Source: Bacteroidales bacterium
GTDB taxonomy: Bacteria > Bacteroidota > Bacteroidia > Bacteroidales > UBA932
Length of the DNA stretch: 64,000 bases
Direction of reading: 5' to 3'
Assembly (NCBI GenBank): GCA_017469745.1
Contig: JAFUFS010000006.1
Coordinates: 1 to 64,000 of the forward strand
Shown: in pieces, positions 8,442 to 18,194 of the stretch
Numbering within the stretch: the stretch's first letter is position 1
Layout of the letters: each line of letters opens with the position of its first letter
Translations under genes and position numbers: made by a program
Notes under the pieces: generated by a model
Seen by the model: only the letters and a program-made list of their open reading frames with translations
What the model was told of the DNA's origin: nothing
Databases searched by the model: none

Positions 8442-10103
8442 ATGAACCCCTACGCACTGGCATACCGCGAACAGCAGCAGTTGTTCATCTTTGACAGGAC
8501 CTATCTCCTCGGGACACTTCTCAAAGTTGGGGGGTTGTCGACTCTGCTCGCCCGTTTCATCGTACAGTTTTTCTGGAATCCAAAGGTGGCCCTCGTCCTG
8601 ACACTGCTTATGCTGGCACTGTCGGCTTACATGACATGGGCTTATGTCCGGGAATCCCGCAAAGACTGGACAACCCTGCCTTTGAGCTTTATTCCGGCAG
8701 TATTCATAGGTGTCTCCATCTCTGACAACAGCCTCCATTTTGACTTCCTGACCTCGATCCTTCTGGTTCAGGCCGGATTGCTTGCCTTCAAGAGCATCAA
8801 GTCGAAACGGACCTTATGGGGAACCCTGCTGACCATATTCCTTTACTTTACAGCCGGGCCGGCCGCCATCCTCTTCGCTCTTTGCGCAGCGGTTAACGAG
8901 AAGTCTCTCAAGTCGTTATGCTACCCGGCAGTAGCTGCAGCCTGCGGAGTCATCGCTTATCTCACGGCGCTTGTCCCTACTTGGACAGAAGCCTTCACCC
9001 CGGTCTTCCATTACGATCTTGATGCTACCATGCCGCTCATGCACTGGGGCGGTTGGATCAGCCTGCCGGCCACAGTCCTGGTCTGCCAGATGGTGAAAGG
9101 GCTGCATTTTAAGCGCTGGCCTGCTTTTGCCTCTGGGCTTGTACTGCTCTTGCTCGCTTTCATTCCTGCAAATAAATTTTCAGACAAAATAAAGGAAGGA
9201 CAACCAAATCTTGGCGCTATCTTCGAGCACTACACAGTCAACGAAGACTGGGACGGGCTTATCAAGGCCTGTAAAAAGGCCCCTTGGCTCCCCCGAACCG
9301 CCAATTATCTGAATATGGCCCTGGCTTGGAAGGGCGAACTGGCCGAGAACCTGCTGAAATACGACCAGCACGGTCCGGACGGTCTGGTCATGACAACTCA
9401 GGACAGGGCGGTGGACGTAGCTCAGGCGCACCTGATGTTCGCTATGGGTAATGTGGCGGCAGCGCAGGACGTCGCCTTCAACACCCTATCCTCGCTTCAC
9501 GGATTCTGCCCGGCGATGCTCAAGATCAACGCCCAGGTCGAGTTGATGCGCGGTAGTTACGAAGTGGCGGACAAATATCTCTCTCTTCTGGAAAAGGCCC
9601 CGCATTACCGCAAATGGGCAAAGGAGCATCGGAAATACCTTTATGACGACGCTGCCGTGGAGGCTGATCCCATTCTGGGAAGCGGAAGGCTCAACCTTGA
9701 AGCAGAAAACCACTTCATCATGTACACCAACCCGATGACGGAACTTTTCCCCATCCTCGACGCCAATCCCACCGACCGGAGGACTCTTGAATATGGTCTT
9801 TGCTACCTGCTTCTCGCCAAGGACCTGAACTCGGTCAAGCATTTCATAGAGGATTATTACAGTTCGCCTGATTCCCCGGAACTGCCCAGGATCGGCCAGG
9901 AAGCCATGGTCTTCTACAGTGAGTATTCCAGGAATATGGAAGGCGTTGAGCCTTTCGGGCTGGACTGGTGCTACGAGCATGGGGTACAGCCGGAGACTGT
10001 CAACCGCTTCGAGGAGTACAAAAAGGCGGCCGTTGCAGGCTCCTCTGCCCTGAGGCGTTTCCGAGAGACTTACTGGTACTATTTGGTTCACAAGCAGATT
10101 TGA
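8442..10103 (+). CDS. DUF6057-like membrane protein (copy 2, missing first helix)
   Basis: Integral membrane protein of unknown function, 553 aa. Residues 1 to about 240 contain several hydrophobic helices; the C-terminal half is a soluble TPR-like domain with the family marks KYLYDDAAVEADPILGSGR and C-terminal ETYWYYLV. Aligned to the third copy (start 52701), it begins at the AYREQQQLFIFD segment, about 30 residues in, so the first transmembrane helix is missing. The frame upstream is open for only about 13 codons to a TAA, with no ATG in that stretch. The truncation coincides with the regulator remnant just upstream. It is followed 12 bp later by its CXXCH propeller partner. Confidence 0.8.
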   Translation: MNPYALAYREQQQLFIFDRTYLLGTLLKVGGLSTLLARFIVQFFWNPKVALVLTLLMLALSAYMTWAYVRESRKDWTTLPLSFIPAVFIGVSISDNSLHFDFLTSILLVQAGLLAFKSIKSKRTLWGTLLTIFLYFTAGPAAILFALCAAVNEKSLKSLCYPAVAAACGVIAYLTALVPTWTEAFTPVFHYDLDATMPLMHWGGWISLPATVLVCQMVKGLHFKRWPAFASGLVLLLLAFIPANKFSDKIKEGQPNLGAIFEHYTVNEDWDGLIKACKKAPWLPRTANYLNMALAWKGELAENLLKYDQHGPDGLVMTTQDRAVDVAQAHLMFAMGNVAAAQDVAFNTLSSLHGFCPAMLKINAQVELMRGSYEVADKYLSLLEKAPHYRKWAKEHRKYLYDDAAVEADPILGSGRLNLEAENHFIMYTNPMTELFPILDANPTDRRTLEYGLCYLLLAKDLNSVKHFIEDYYSSPDSPELPRIGQEAMVFYSEYSRNMEGVEPFGLDWCYEHGVQPETVNRFEEYKKAAVAGSSALRRFRETYWYYLVHKQI

Positions 10104-10115
10104 CGGACAATCATC

Positions 10116-11582
10116 ATGAGAATGAACAGGATCACTACCATACTCATCTTCCTGACCGTCACACTGGCGGCATATTCATGCACCGGCAGGCCGGAAGGAG
10201 CATCGCAGACCGACAAGGAAGCAGCTATATTCCCTGATTATAAAGACGTTACCGTTCCAGCAAACATTGCTCCGCTGAACTTCTCCGTCCTTGGAGAAAA
10301 GAAGGCGGTCCTGCTCGCCGGAGACAAGGCCATCAAGTCTCGCAGGGGCGTTTTCCGTTTTTCTCCCCGGAAATGGCGTAAATTGCTGGAAAGCTGCGCC
10401 GACGGCGGTGCGATTGAAATGACCGTCTACACCAAGAAGGACGGGAAATGGCTGTCTTACAGGTCCTTCAATATTCATGTCAGCCAGGACAGGATCGATC
10501 CCTGGTTCTCCTACCGCCTGATTCCTCCGGGCTACCAGGGCTGGCAGGAGATGGGAATCTACCAGAGGAATCTGGAAACATATTCAGAGAAGGCTATCCT
10601 CACGAACAACCTCACCGGCGGCAACTGCATGAACTGCCACACCTATCGCAACGGCGACCCGTCAAAGATGGTCTTCCATGCGCGCGCCTCCTTCGGAGGA
10701 ACAGTGATGGTAAACGACGGCAAGGTCGAGAAACTCAACACCCAGACGGACTCGACCATCAGCGCCCTCGTCTACCCCTACTGGCATCCTTCCGGTGAAT
10801 ATGTTGCCTTCTCCGTCAACAAGACCCTCCAGGCATTCTACAACCACGATCCCAACAGGATAGAAGTCTATGACCAGGCATCCGACGTGGTGGTCTACAA
10901 TGTGAACAGCCATGAGATCGCTTGGTCCCCGCAGACCAAGTCGGAAGACCGTTTCGAGACTTTCCCAACCTTCTCCCCTGACGGGAAGTGGCTCTATTTC
11001 TGCTCGGCACAGGCCGTTTCGCCGATGCCTGACAAGCACAGGGAAGTCCGCTACGGCCTTTTCAGGATAGCCTTCAACGAAGAGAACATGACTTTCGGGG
11101 ACTGTCTGGAATGCGTCTACGACGCTCCGGCCGAGGGGTACAGCGTCTCATTCCCGCGCATCTCCCCCGACGGGCGCTTCCTCTGCTTCACCCGCCACGG
11201 ATTCGGCAATTTCTCAATCTGGCACAAGGATGCCGACCTCTGGCTGGTCGACCTGCAGGACGGTTCGGTGAAACCCATGCAGGACGTCAACTCGGACGAC
11301 GTGGACAGCTTCCACACCTGGAGTTCCGACGGACGCTGGATGGTGTTCAGCAGCCGCAGGGATGACGGACTGTACACAAAACCGTATTTCACTCATGTGG
11401 ATTCCGAAGGCAACGCCACAAAGCCGTTCCTGCTGCCACAGAAGGATCCGGCGAAGTATTACAAGAGACAAATGAAGTCCTATAACCTGCCGGCGTTCAC
11501 CACCGACAAGGTCTCCGTCAGCAAGCGCAAGCTGACCGATGTCCTGCGCAAGTCTGCCGGCACCGACGTGAAAGTAAAATAA
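10116..11582 (+). CDS. PD40/TolB-like propeller lipoprotein with CXXCH haem motif (copy 2)
   Basis: Second copy of the propeller lipoprotein, 488 aa. The lipidated Cys is near residue 22 (AAYSC). It has the same block order as copy 1: FPDYKDVTVPANIAPLNFSV, then RLIPPGYQGW, then the haem motif C171-M-N-C174-H175, a conserved MVFHARA His, and propeller blades (YPYWHPSGEYVAFSVN, FPTFSPDGKWLYFCSA, FPRISPDGRFLCF, WSSDGRWMVFSSRR). It ends 12 bp before the GH28 gene, so it is transcribed with the glycosidases. Its constant partner is the DUF6057 gene upstream. Confidence 0.85.
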   Translation: MRMNRITTILIFLTVTLAAYSCTGRPEGASQTDKEAAIFPDYKDVTVPANIAPLNFSVLGEKKAVLLAGDKAIKSRRGVFRFSPRKWRKLLESCADGGAIEMTVYTKKDGKWLSYRSFNIHVSQDRIDPWFSYRLIPPGYQGWQEMGIYQRNLETYSEKAILTNNLTGGNCMNCHTYRNGDPSKMVFHARASFGGTVMVNDGKVEKLNTQTDSTISALVYPYWHPSGEYVAFSVNKTLQAFYNHDPNRIEVYDQASDVVVYNVNSHEIAWSPQTKSEDRFETFPTFSPDGKWLYFCSAQAVSPMPDKHREVRYGLFRIAFNEENMTFGDCLECVYDAPAEGYSVSFPRISPDGRFLCFTRHGFGNFSIWHKDADLWLVDLQDGSVKPMQDVNSDDVDSFHTWSSDGRWMVFSSRRDDGLYTKPYFTHVDSEGNATKPFLLPQKDPAKYYKRQMKSYNLPAFTTDKVSVSKRKLTDVLRKSAGTDVKVK

Positions 11583-11594
11583 AACATAACCACA

Positions 11595-13049
11595 ATGAAG
11601 AGATTCCTGCTCCTTATCGCAACCCTCCTGACTGCCATTTCTGTCCACGCCACAGTCTATCAAGCTTCCTCTTTCGGCATCAAGTCCGACGGTGTGACCC
11701 TTAACACCAGGTCGATCCAGGCCGGAATAGACTTCATCAGCAGCCATGGCGGAGGCGTGTTGGAGATCTCGGTTGGACGCTACCTGACCGGAAGCATATT
11801 CATGAAATCCAACGTCGAGCTAAGGCTGCTGGAAGGAGCCGTGCTGGCCGGTTCGACCAATCCCTATGACTATGAAATGGTCGAGGGCAATTACGGACTG
11901 CTCCTCGCCAAGGGCCAGACGAACATTGCCGTCACGGGAAAGGGAGTCATCGACGGTCGCGGAGCAGACTGCGCCCTGAACTTCCTTAACCAGGTCCATC
12001 TTGGATTCCTTGAGGACACTACCAAGTACGACAGGGTGACAAAGAGGCCCAAACTCATCTACTTCAGGGAATGTGAGAACGTCACCATTGAGGGGCTCAA
12101 CCTAAGGAATTCAGCTGAATGGACCCTCGTGACCGACCAGTGCGAGAAACTCACCATCAGCGGCATCCTCCTTGACAGCAAGAATTACTGGAACAACGAC
12201 GGACTCGACATAGTGGACTGCCGCCACGTCCTGGTAAAAGATTCATTCATAGATGCTTCCGACGACGCAATCTGCTTCAAGTCACACTCTGCAGCACACC
12301 TCTGCGAGGACATTGAAGTTAGGAACTGCATGGCCCGTTCAAGCGCCAGCGGATTCAAGTTCGGAACCGTCTCCAGGGGCGGCTTCAAGAACATCCGCAT
12401 AATTGGCAACAAGGTCTTCGACACCTATCGCTCCGCCATCACGATCCAGTCAGTGGACGGAGCCGAGGTGGAAAACATAGTCGTGGACAGCCTTGAGGCA
12501 GTCAACACCGGCAATGCAATATATCTCCGTACCGGCAAGAGATGGGGAGGATCAAAGGAAGGGTACTTAAGGAACATCACCCTGTCCAACATAAGAGTCG
12601 AAGTCCCTCTCGAAAAACCGGATGCAGGTTATAGCTATGAGGGCCCGATCGAGGATCTCCCCAGGAACGTCTCCCCTGCCGGTATCGTCGGAATCCCCGG
12701 AATGCCGGTCGAAAACATCGTCCTGAAGAATGTGGAGATCATCTATCCCGGTGGCGGCAACAAACTCTATGCTTTCAGGGGCACCTCTGACGAGGAGCTT
12801 GACAGCATCCCGGAGATGATCGACATCTACCCTGAATTCTCCCAGTTCAAGGAACTCCCTGCATGGGGACTCTTCATCCGCCACGCCAAGGGGATAACCC
12901 TTGACAATGTTCATTTCGTAGCCGGGAATAAGGATTACCGTCCGGCCGTGGTGGCCGATGACGTGCAAGGCCTTGAGATAAAGAATCTAAAGACCGACGA
13001 GCCTTCTTCCAAGGGCAAGAAACAAGTGGTTAAACGCAATGTAAGATAA
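11595..13049 (+). CDS. GH28-family (polygalacturonase-like) glycosidase
   Basis: Secreted right-handed beta-helix enzyme, 484 aa, with an N-terminal signal peptide (cleavage near VHA-TVY). GH28 enzymes hydrolyse galacturonic-acid linkages in pectin by inversion. Visible family features are SFGIKSDGVTLNTRSIQ, the WNNDGLDI segment that supplies one catalytic Asp, and ASDDAICFKS that supplies the Asp pair. The canonical G-H-G loop is replaced by SASGFKFGT and R-I-K by YRSAI, so the catalytic His is not in its usual place. A close paralogue at 25740-27239 has the same replacements. The two share a PLEKPDAGYSYEGP block, which suggests a related subfamily rather than decay. Confidence 0.88.
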   Translation: MKRFLLLIATLLTAISVHATVYQASSFGIKSDGVTLNTRSIQAGIDFISSHGGGVLEISVGRYLTGSIFMKSNVELRLLEGAVLAGSTNPYDYEMVEGNYGLLLAKGQTNIAVTGKGVIDGRGADCALNFLNQVHLGFLEDTTKYDRVTKRPKLIYFRECENVTIEGLNLRNSAEWTLVTDQCEKLTISGILLDSKNYWNNDGLDIVDCRHVLVKDSFIDASDDAICFKSHSAAHLCEDIEVRNCMARSSASGFKFGTVSRGGFKNIRIIGNKVFDTYRSAITIQSVDGAEVENIVVDSLEAVNTGNAIYLRTGKRWGGSKEGYLRNITLSNIRVEVPLEKPDAGYSYEGPIEDLPRNVSPAGIVGIPGMPVENIVLKNVEIIYPGGGNKLYAFRGTSDEELDSIPEMIDIYPEFSQFKELPAWGLFIRHAKGITLDNVHFVAGNKDYRPAVVADDVQGLEIKNLKTDEPSSKGKKQVVKRNVR

Positions 13050-13063
13050 ATTGTGCTGAATAT

Positions 13064-15544
13064 ATGAAAAAGTTCATGCTAACATTGGCCTGTCTGGCCG
13101 TCAGTGTTTTCACATCTGGATCTATTACCGTCGGAGCGGCTGCCGAGCTTAGGCCGTACTCAGCCGCAGCGGAGCGAGGATGGACTCGGCCGGGCTCGGA
13201 CAGCCGTCCGACGGCTGAAGCCATATCAAATAAGACGTTCAAATTGAATGACGGACACACTGTCCGGGTGGACGTTTGCGATGAGGGTATCTTCAGGGTG
13301 AGGATTTCCCCGAGGAAGGAGTTCGAAGAGTCCCTGATGGAACGCTACGGCTGCATCAAGACCGACTGGGCCGCCGTCAAGACCACCGAAAGCAACAAAG
13401 GAAGCGAGTGGACCGTCAGCACGAAAGAATATTCATTGACAGTCAACAAGAAGACGGGAGTTCTCTCCCTCAAGGACGCCAAGGGAGGTTCCGTCATCCG
13501 TGAGATCAAGCTCCTCGACAACGATAACAAGCTCTGCGACAACCTCCGCGAGACCATCAACAAGAAATGGGAAGCCCTCAACGTCGTGAGCAACGGTGGA
13601 GGCATCATCGGCGACGACAAGGAATTCGCCAAGATGGACAAGAGGGAGATCCCCGGAGCAATGAAGATCTGCACCATCTCGATCCGCATGGAAGACGGCG
13701 AGAGGTTCTATGGCGGCGGCAGCACCAGCCGCGACCACATCCAGCACAGGGGCGAGCTCCTCAGGATGTGGACCACCTACCAGCACACGGAGATCCCGAT
13801 GCCCTTCATGATGAGTTCCCGCGGCTGGGGAATCTACGACAACACCACCCGCAAGAGCTTCTTCGACCTTGGCAGCGTCCAGAAGGACCTTTTCAACATC
13901 GTCAATTCCTACGACGAGGCCGACTTCTTCCTTATGGCAGGAGACGACATGCCCGCCGTGCTTAATGAATATACCCTCGTGACAGGCCGCACCTATGTGC
14001 TTCCGAAGTGGGCCTATGGCCTCTGCTTCGGGCCCAACATGCGCGAGGAGCAGTTCGACATCCTCCACGATGCCGCCATGTTCCGTCAGATCGACGTCCC
14101 TTGCGACCTGTTCTGGCTCGAGCCGCAGTGGATGGGCAAGCGTTATGATTTCTCCACTAAGAAAACCTGGAACTACGACCGCTTCTCACCGGAACCTTAC
14201 TGGGTCCAGGACCAGTACCCCAAGCAGCTCCACCACAGGCTCTTCATCGGAAAGCTCCGCTCGATGGGCTTCCACCTCGGTCTCTGGCTCTGCGAGGAAT
14301 ATGACCTCAGCCTTGTCGAAGAGGACCAGATCGCCCTTCGCGAAGGTCGCGGCACCTCCGGCCAGGAGCACTGGATGGACCACCTCAAGAACTTCATGGA
14401 CCAGGGCGTGGAGGGCTTCAAGCTCGACCCGGCCCGCACAATCGACAACCATCCCGACTGGCCTTACTACAACGGCAGCACCGATTTAGTAATGCACAAC
14501 CTCAACCAGGTCCTGCTGCCCAAGCAGATGGCTGAACTCGGCAGGAACTACAACAACAAGCGCACCTGGCACCACTACTGCGGCGGCTGGTCCGGCACCC
14601 AGCACTGGACGGCCTCCACTTCCGGCGACAACGGCGGAGGAAAGACAGCCCTCTACGACCAGCTGAACCTCGGAATGAGCGGTTTCCTCAACACTTCCTG
14701 CGACGTGATGAGCGTTCCTCGCGACCTCGAGATGCCTTCACTTCACTTCGGCCTCTTCCTCCCCTGGGTCCAGATCAACAGCTGGTTCTCGATGATGCAG
14801 CCGTTCTACTACGACAAACCCGAGCAGGACATCTACCGCTTCTACGTCAAGCTGCGTTATTCCCTGGCTCCGTACATCTATTCAATGGCCCTGGAAGCCA
14901 CTCAGGACGGAATGCCTATCGTCCGCTCCATGCCTCTCACCTTCCCGGAGGACCGCAAGTGCGACGACATGACCTACCAGTACATGTTCGGCCCCTGGTA
15001 CTGCGTGGGAATATTCACTAACGAAATCTACCTTCCTGCCGGCACATGGACCGATGCCTGGACCGGAGAGAGGATAGTCAGCAAGGGCGAGACCTTCACC
15101 CGCGATTATCCCGCAGACCGGGCCGGCCTCCTGTTCATCCGTGAAGGCGCCATCATCCCCACCCAGGGAGACGTCTCGTACATAGGCACCCGTCCCTTCC
15201 AGAAGATTACCCTGAATGTCTATCCTCACGGAGACTCACAGTTCACCCTGATGGATGACGACGGTGAAACTTACGGTTACGAGAAGGGCGCCATCGCCAA
15301 GACCCTCGTGGAATGCCATGAGAAGGGCGGTGTCTCTAAGATCATCGTCAATCCGGTCGCAGGAAACTACGAAGGCATGCCCGACACGAGGGAATATTCA
15401 TTCGCCGTCCAGAACGACGGCAAGGCCTCCTCGGTGCTTGTCGGCGGTAAGGAACTGAAGGACAGGACCTTCGAAGGCGGCATGATCCGCTTCTCCCTCG
15501 ACCCCGTCTCCATCAAGGACAAAATCGTCATCGAGATATTGTAA
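13064..15544 (+). CDS. GH31-family alpha-glycosidase
   Basis: Secreted 826-aa retaining glycosidase of clan GH-D. GH31 includes alpha-glucosidases, alpha-xylosidases and alpha-galactosidases; the exact specificity cannot be told. The (beta/alpha)8 region contains DLFWLEPQWMGKRYDFS, the nucleophile segment GFKLDPAR (Asp near residue 454), and the acid/base region CGGWSG...TSGDN (Asp near 522). The C-terminus has the beta-sandwich domains (YIGTRPFQKITLNVYP, FTLMDDDGETYGYE). The signal peptide ends near residue 20. An inserted element of the third repeat family adds about 30 residues directly after it (ELRPYSAAAERGW...), outside the catalytic fold. The gene follows GH28 by 14 bp. Confidence 0.9.
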   Translation: MKKFMLTLACLAVSVFTSGSITVGAAAELRPYSAAAERGWTRPGSDSRPTAEAISNKTFKLNDGHTVRVDVCDEGIFRVRISPRKEFEESLMERYGCIKTDWAAVKTTESNKGSEWTVSTKEYSLTVNKKTGVLSLKDAKGGSVIREIKLLDNDNKLCDNLRETINKKWEALNVVSNGGGIIGDDKEFAKMDKREIPGAMKICTISIRMEDGERFYGGGSTSRDHIQHRGELLRMWTTYQHTEIPMPFMMSSRGWGIYDNTTRKSFFDLGSVQKDLFNIVNSYDEADFFLMAGDDMPAVLNEYTLVTGRTYVLPKWAYGLCFGPNMREEQFDILHDAAMFRQIDVPCDLFWLEPQWMGKRYDFSTKKTWNYDRFSPEPYWVQDQYPKQLHHRLFIGKLRSMGFHLGLWLCEEYDLSLVEEDQIALREGRGTSGQEHWMDHLKNFMDQGVEGFKLDPARTIDNHPDWPYYNGSTDLVMHNLNQVLLPKQMAELGRNYNNKRTWHHYCGGWSGTQHWTASTSGDNGGGKTALYDQLNLGMSGFLNTSCDVMSVPRDLEMPSLHFGLFLPWVQINSWFSMMQPFYYDKPEQDIYRFYVKLRYSLAPYIYSMALEATQDGMPIVRSMPLTFPEDRKCDDMTYQYMFGPWYCVGIFTNEIYLPAGTWTDAWTGERIVSKGETFTRDYPADRAGLLFIREGAIIPTQGDVSYIGTRPFQKITLNVYPHGDSQFTLMDDDGETYGYEKGAIAKTLVECHEKGGVSKIIVNPVAGNYEGMPDTREYSFAVQNDGKASSVLVGGKELKDRTFEGGMIRFSLDPVSIKDKIVIEIL
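13127..13215. repeat. Coding-sequence repeat, family C, copy 1 (in GH31)
   Basis: An 89-bp unit has a core shared with 53547-53591 (opposite strand) that contains CTCAGCCGCAGCGGAGCGAG, differing by one base there. The core is enclosed by arms accgtcggagcggctgccga (13127) and its near inverse complement ending at 13215. The arms do not match those of the other copy. The insertion is in frame and lies between the signal peptide and the mature enzyme. Confidence 0.8.
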
Positions 15545-15611
15545 TAACACTCACCCGCTAAATTATTTGCTGGTACAGAAGTAATTGTCAATCAATCAAA
15601 TATCCAATCAG

Positions 15612-15682
15612 ACGGTATTAAAAAAGCGACCGTTGAATCATGTAAATTGTTGAATATTATTCACATACATACCAGCACATTT
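15612..15682. repeat. Intergenic hairpin repeat, family E, copy 1
   Basis: The 141-bp gap between GH31 and GH3 holds a hairpin (ACGGT...ACCGT) followed by a conserved tail ending CACATACATACCAGCACATT. About 70 bp of it recurs at 55266-55334 in another gap, with roughly 70% identity by eye, and the hairpin resembles one at 37017-37052. No gene is seen in this gap. Confidence 0.65.
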
Positions 15683-15686
15683 CGGA

Positions 15687-18176
15687 ATGAAAAAAATAGC
15701 TCTCTGCTTATTAACGGTTATTTCAATAGTATCCTGTGGAAAGGGCGACTGGCGGGATGCGTCGCTGCCGGCGGCAGACAGGGCGAATCTGCTGCTGAAG
15801 GAGATGACGCTGGAGGAGAAGGTCGGGCAGATGTGCCAGTACGTAGCTCCCTGCTACGTTCCCCCGGGCCAGGGTTCTCCCTACAAGAATATTGACGCGA
15901 CTGACGAGAATCTTGGCAACAAGGACCTTGCTGACAAGATACGCCGCGGAGAGGTCGGCTCCTTCCTCCACTGCATGACAACCAAGGAAGCTATTGCACT
16001 TCAGGAACTTGCAAAGGAGAGCCGCCTTGGAATACCTCTTCTGATAGGAATAGATGCCATTCATGGCAACGCTCTTAATGAGGGTTGCACGATCTATCCC
16101 ACGAACATCAACATGGCCTCCACCTTCGACCCTGAACTCATGGAAAAGATCGGAGCGGAAACAGCCTTGGAAATGCGTCAGAAGGGCCTGTACTGGACTT
16201 TTGCCCCGAACCTGGACGTGGCGCGCGACGCCCGCTGGGGACGCATGGGTGAGACCTACGGAGAGGATCCCTACCTTGTGACCGAAATGGGAAAGCACTC
16301 CATCTTAGGTCTTCAGGGTCAAGACCGTAATTTCGACGAGGGCCATGTGATCGCCTGCGCAAAGCATCTTATCGCCGGAGGAGAACCTTTCGGTGGCTTG
16401 AATGCAGCCCCTATGGATGTGTCGGAAAGGCAGCTCAGGGAGATTTACCTTCCTCCTTTCGTCGCTGCAGTTGAAGACGCCCATGTCGGAACCGTAATGG
16501 CCGCCCACAATGAGGTCAACGGAATTCCATGCCACGGAAACTCTTGGTTATTAAATGATTTACTCCGTAACGAACTCGGTTTCGACGGGTTCGTGGTGAG
16601 TGACTGGATGGACATCGAAAGGCTCCACGCGATGCATCACTGGGCTCCGGATTCGACCGAGGCATTCGTGCGCTCGGTAGAGGCAGGAATCGACATGCAC
16701 ATGCAGGGAGACAACTATTTCGAAGCCATAATCGACGCCGTCAAGTCAGGCCGCATCCCGATGAAGCGTATCGATGAGGCGGCTGGGAAGATCCTTGAGA
16801 TGAAGTTCGCTGTCGGATTGTTCGAGGCTCCCCTGCCTTCGCTGGCTCCGCTTGAGAATGCAGCAGATCATCGACAGACCGCCCTTCAGGCCGCCCGCGA
16901 AAGCATCGTTCTGCTGAAGAATAACGGATTATTGCCTCTGGCGGCAGCAGGTCTGGCAAGTCCGGACCGTAGCCACCCTCGGCTCGTAAGAGGGAGGGGC
17001 CCGCTCGCGAAGCGAGTGGGAGGGGCCGAGCGAAGCGAGGAGTCCGGACTGTCAGGACCTGCTGCCGTAAGAAGACTATTTATAGTGGGGCCGAATGCGG
17101 ACAGTCAGACGATACTGGGAGACTGGGCTGCGCCGCAGCCGGACAGCCTGGTGATGACAGTCCTGGACGGCCTAAAGAATGAATTCCCCGGAACGACGAT
17201 CGACACCCTGTGCTTCGGAGGAATGATCTCCAACGTGGACGCCAAAGGCATCGCCGTGGCCCGCCACAAAGCTTCGGCGGCCGACGTGTGCATAGTCGTC
17301 GCAGGTGAGAACTCGCAAAGATATTCAGCATTCGGCAGGACATGCGGCGAGAACTGCGACCGCGACGACCTCGACCTCCCCGGAATGCAGGAAGAACTTC
17401 TCGAGGCCATCGCCTCTACAGGAAAACCAACGATACTCGTGCTCATGACCGGAAGGGCCAATTCCATCGCCTGGGCAAAGGACAACGTGGATGCAATCCT
17501 GAATGTCTGGGAGCCCGGTCAGATGGGAGGACAGGCCATAGCAGAGGTCCTCTCCGGAAAGGTAAATCCGTCCGGCAAACTGCCAGTGACGATGCCTCGC
17601 AGCGTCGGCCAGGTACCGACCGTCTACAACCACAAGCATTCCCAGTACTCACGCCTCTTCGCCACCAACGAGACCGGTCCCCTCTGGCCCTTCGGCTTCG
17701 GCTTATCTTATAGTACATTCCGTTATTCCGACCTGTCATTCCTCTCGGCCGATGGCACTCCGGATAGCGAGACCACTGCCACCCTCGGCACGTTAAGAGG
17801 GGGAACCGTGAGCAAAGCGAACGGTGGGGCCGAGCGAAGCGAGGCGGTCGAGCATCCGGAGATGGCATCGGCCATAGCCACCGTAACGGTAAGGATAACC
17901 AACGAAGGACCGTATGATGGTGCCGAAGTTGTGCAGCTGTACATTAGGGATGAATATGCCTCCGTGACCCGCCCGGTCAAGGAACTGAAAGCCTTCAAAC
18001 GCATATTCCTGAAAAACGGCGAAAGCCAGGAGGTTTCTTTTGAAATTACCCCCGACATGCTCAAATGCTTCGGTGCCGACAACCGCTGGTCCGTCGAACC
18101 CGGCGACTTCACCATCATGGTCGGCTCCTCCTCCGCCGACGAAGACCTCCAATGCATCACACTAACTGTTGATTAA
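15687..18176 (+). CDS. GH3-family beta-glycosidase lipoprotein
   Basis: Retaining exo-acting beta-glycosidase of the BglX type (beta-glucosidase or beta-xylosidase), 829 aa, probably periplasmic and lipid-anchored (lipobox SIVSC). The N-terminal barrel has LGIPLLIGIDAIHGN and APNLDVARDARWGRMGETYGEDPYL; the nucleophile is the Asp in FVVSDWMD near residue 306. The alpha/beta sandwich has FIVGPNAD and the C-terminal fibronectin-like domain has NEGPYDGAEVVQLYI. Two repeat elements of family A interrupt the protein in frame: about 41 residues just before FIVGPNAD and about 42 residues before the fibronectin-like domain. Both sit at domain borders, so the enzyme may still fold. It stands between GH31 and GH95 in the + strand run. 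Confidence 0.93.
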   Translation: MKKIALCLLTVISIVSCGKGDWRDASLPAADRANLLLKEMTLEEKVGQMCQYVAPCYVPPGQGSPYKNIDATDENLGNKDLADKIRRGEVGSFLHCMTTKEAIALQELAKESRLGIPLLIGIDAIHGNALNEGCTIYPTNINMASTFDPELMEKIGAETALEMRQKGLYWTFAPNLDVARDARWGRMGETYGEDPYLVTEMGKHSILGLQGQDRNFDEGHVIACAKHLIAGGEPFGGLNAAPMDVSERQLREIYLPPFVAAVEDAHVGTVMAAHNEVNGIPCHGNSWLLNDLLRNELGFDGFVVSDWMDIERLHAMHHWAPDSTEAFVRSVEAGIDMHMQGDNYFEAIIDAVKSGRIPMKRIDEAAGKILEMKFAVGLFEAPLPSLAPLENAADHRQTALQAARESIVLLKNNGLLPLAAAGLASPDRSHPRLVRGRGPLAKRVGGAERSEESGLSGPAAVRRLFIVGPNADSQTILGDWAAPQPDSLVMTVLDGLKNEFPGTTIDTLCFGGMISNVDAKGIAVARHKASAADVCIVVAGENSQRYSAFGRTCGENCDRDDLDLPGMQEELLEAIASTGKPTILVLMTGRANSIAWAKDNVDAILNVWEPGQMGGQAIAEVLSGKVNPSGKLPVTMPRSVGQVPTVYNHKHSQYSRLFATNETGPLWPFGFGLSYSTFRYSDLSFLSADGTPDSETTATLGTLRGGTVSKANGGAERSEAVEHPEMASAIATVTVRITNEGPYDGAEVVQLYIRDEYASVTRPVKELKAFKRIFLKNGESQEVSFEITPDMLKCFGADNRWSVEPGDFTIMVGSSSADEDLQCITLTVD
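16943..17066. repeat. Coding-sequence repeat, family A, copy 1 (GH3, first site)
   Basis: A 124-bp unit carries a divergent family A core (CCACCCTCGG ... GGGGCCGAGCGAAGCGAG). Its arms are inverted copies of each other: ggcagcaggtc...agtccggac at 16943-16967 and gtccggact...gacctgctgcc at 17042-17066. It is in frame and adds residues between LLPL and the conserved FIVGPNAD of GH3. Confidence 0.85.
17747..17873. repeat. Coding-sequence repeat, family A, copy 2 (GH3, second site)
   Basis: The core contains GCCACCCTCGGCACGTTAAG and GGGGCCGAGCGAAGCGAG. Arms are ggccgatggcactccggat (17747-17765) and atccggagatggcatcggcc (17854-17873), near-perfect inverse complements that are unrelated to the arms of copy 1 in the same gene. 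It is in frame. Confidence 0.88.
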
Positions 18177-18194
18177 TATACTACGATAATAGAG

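Noticed and set aside
16943..17066. GH3 insertion considered as an ordinary family loop
   Set aside because: Its core recurs in four unrelated places in the window and it has matched inverted arms, so a normal protein loop does not explain it.
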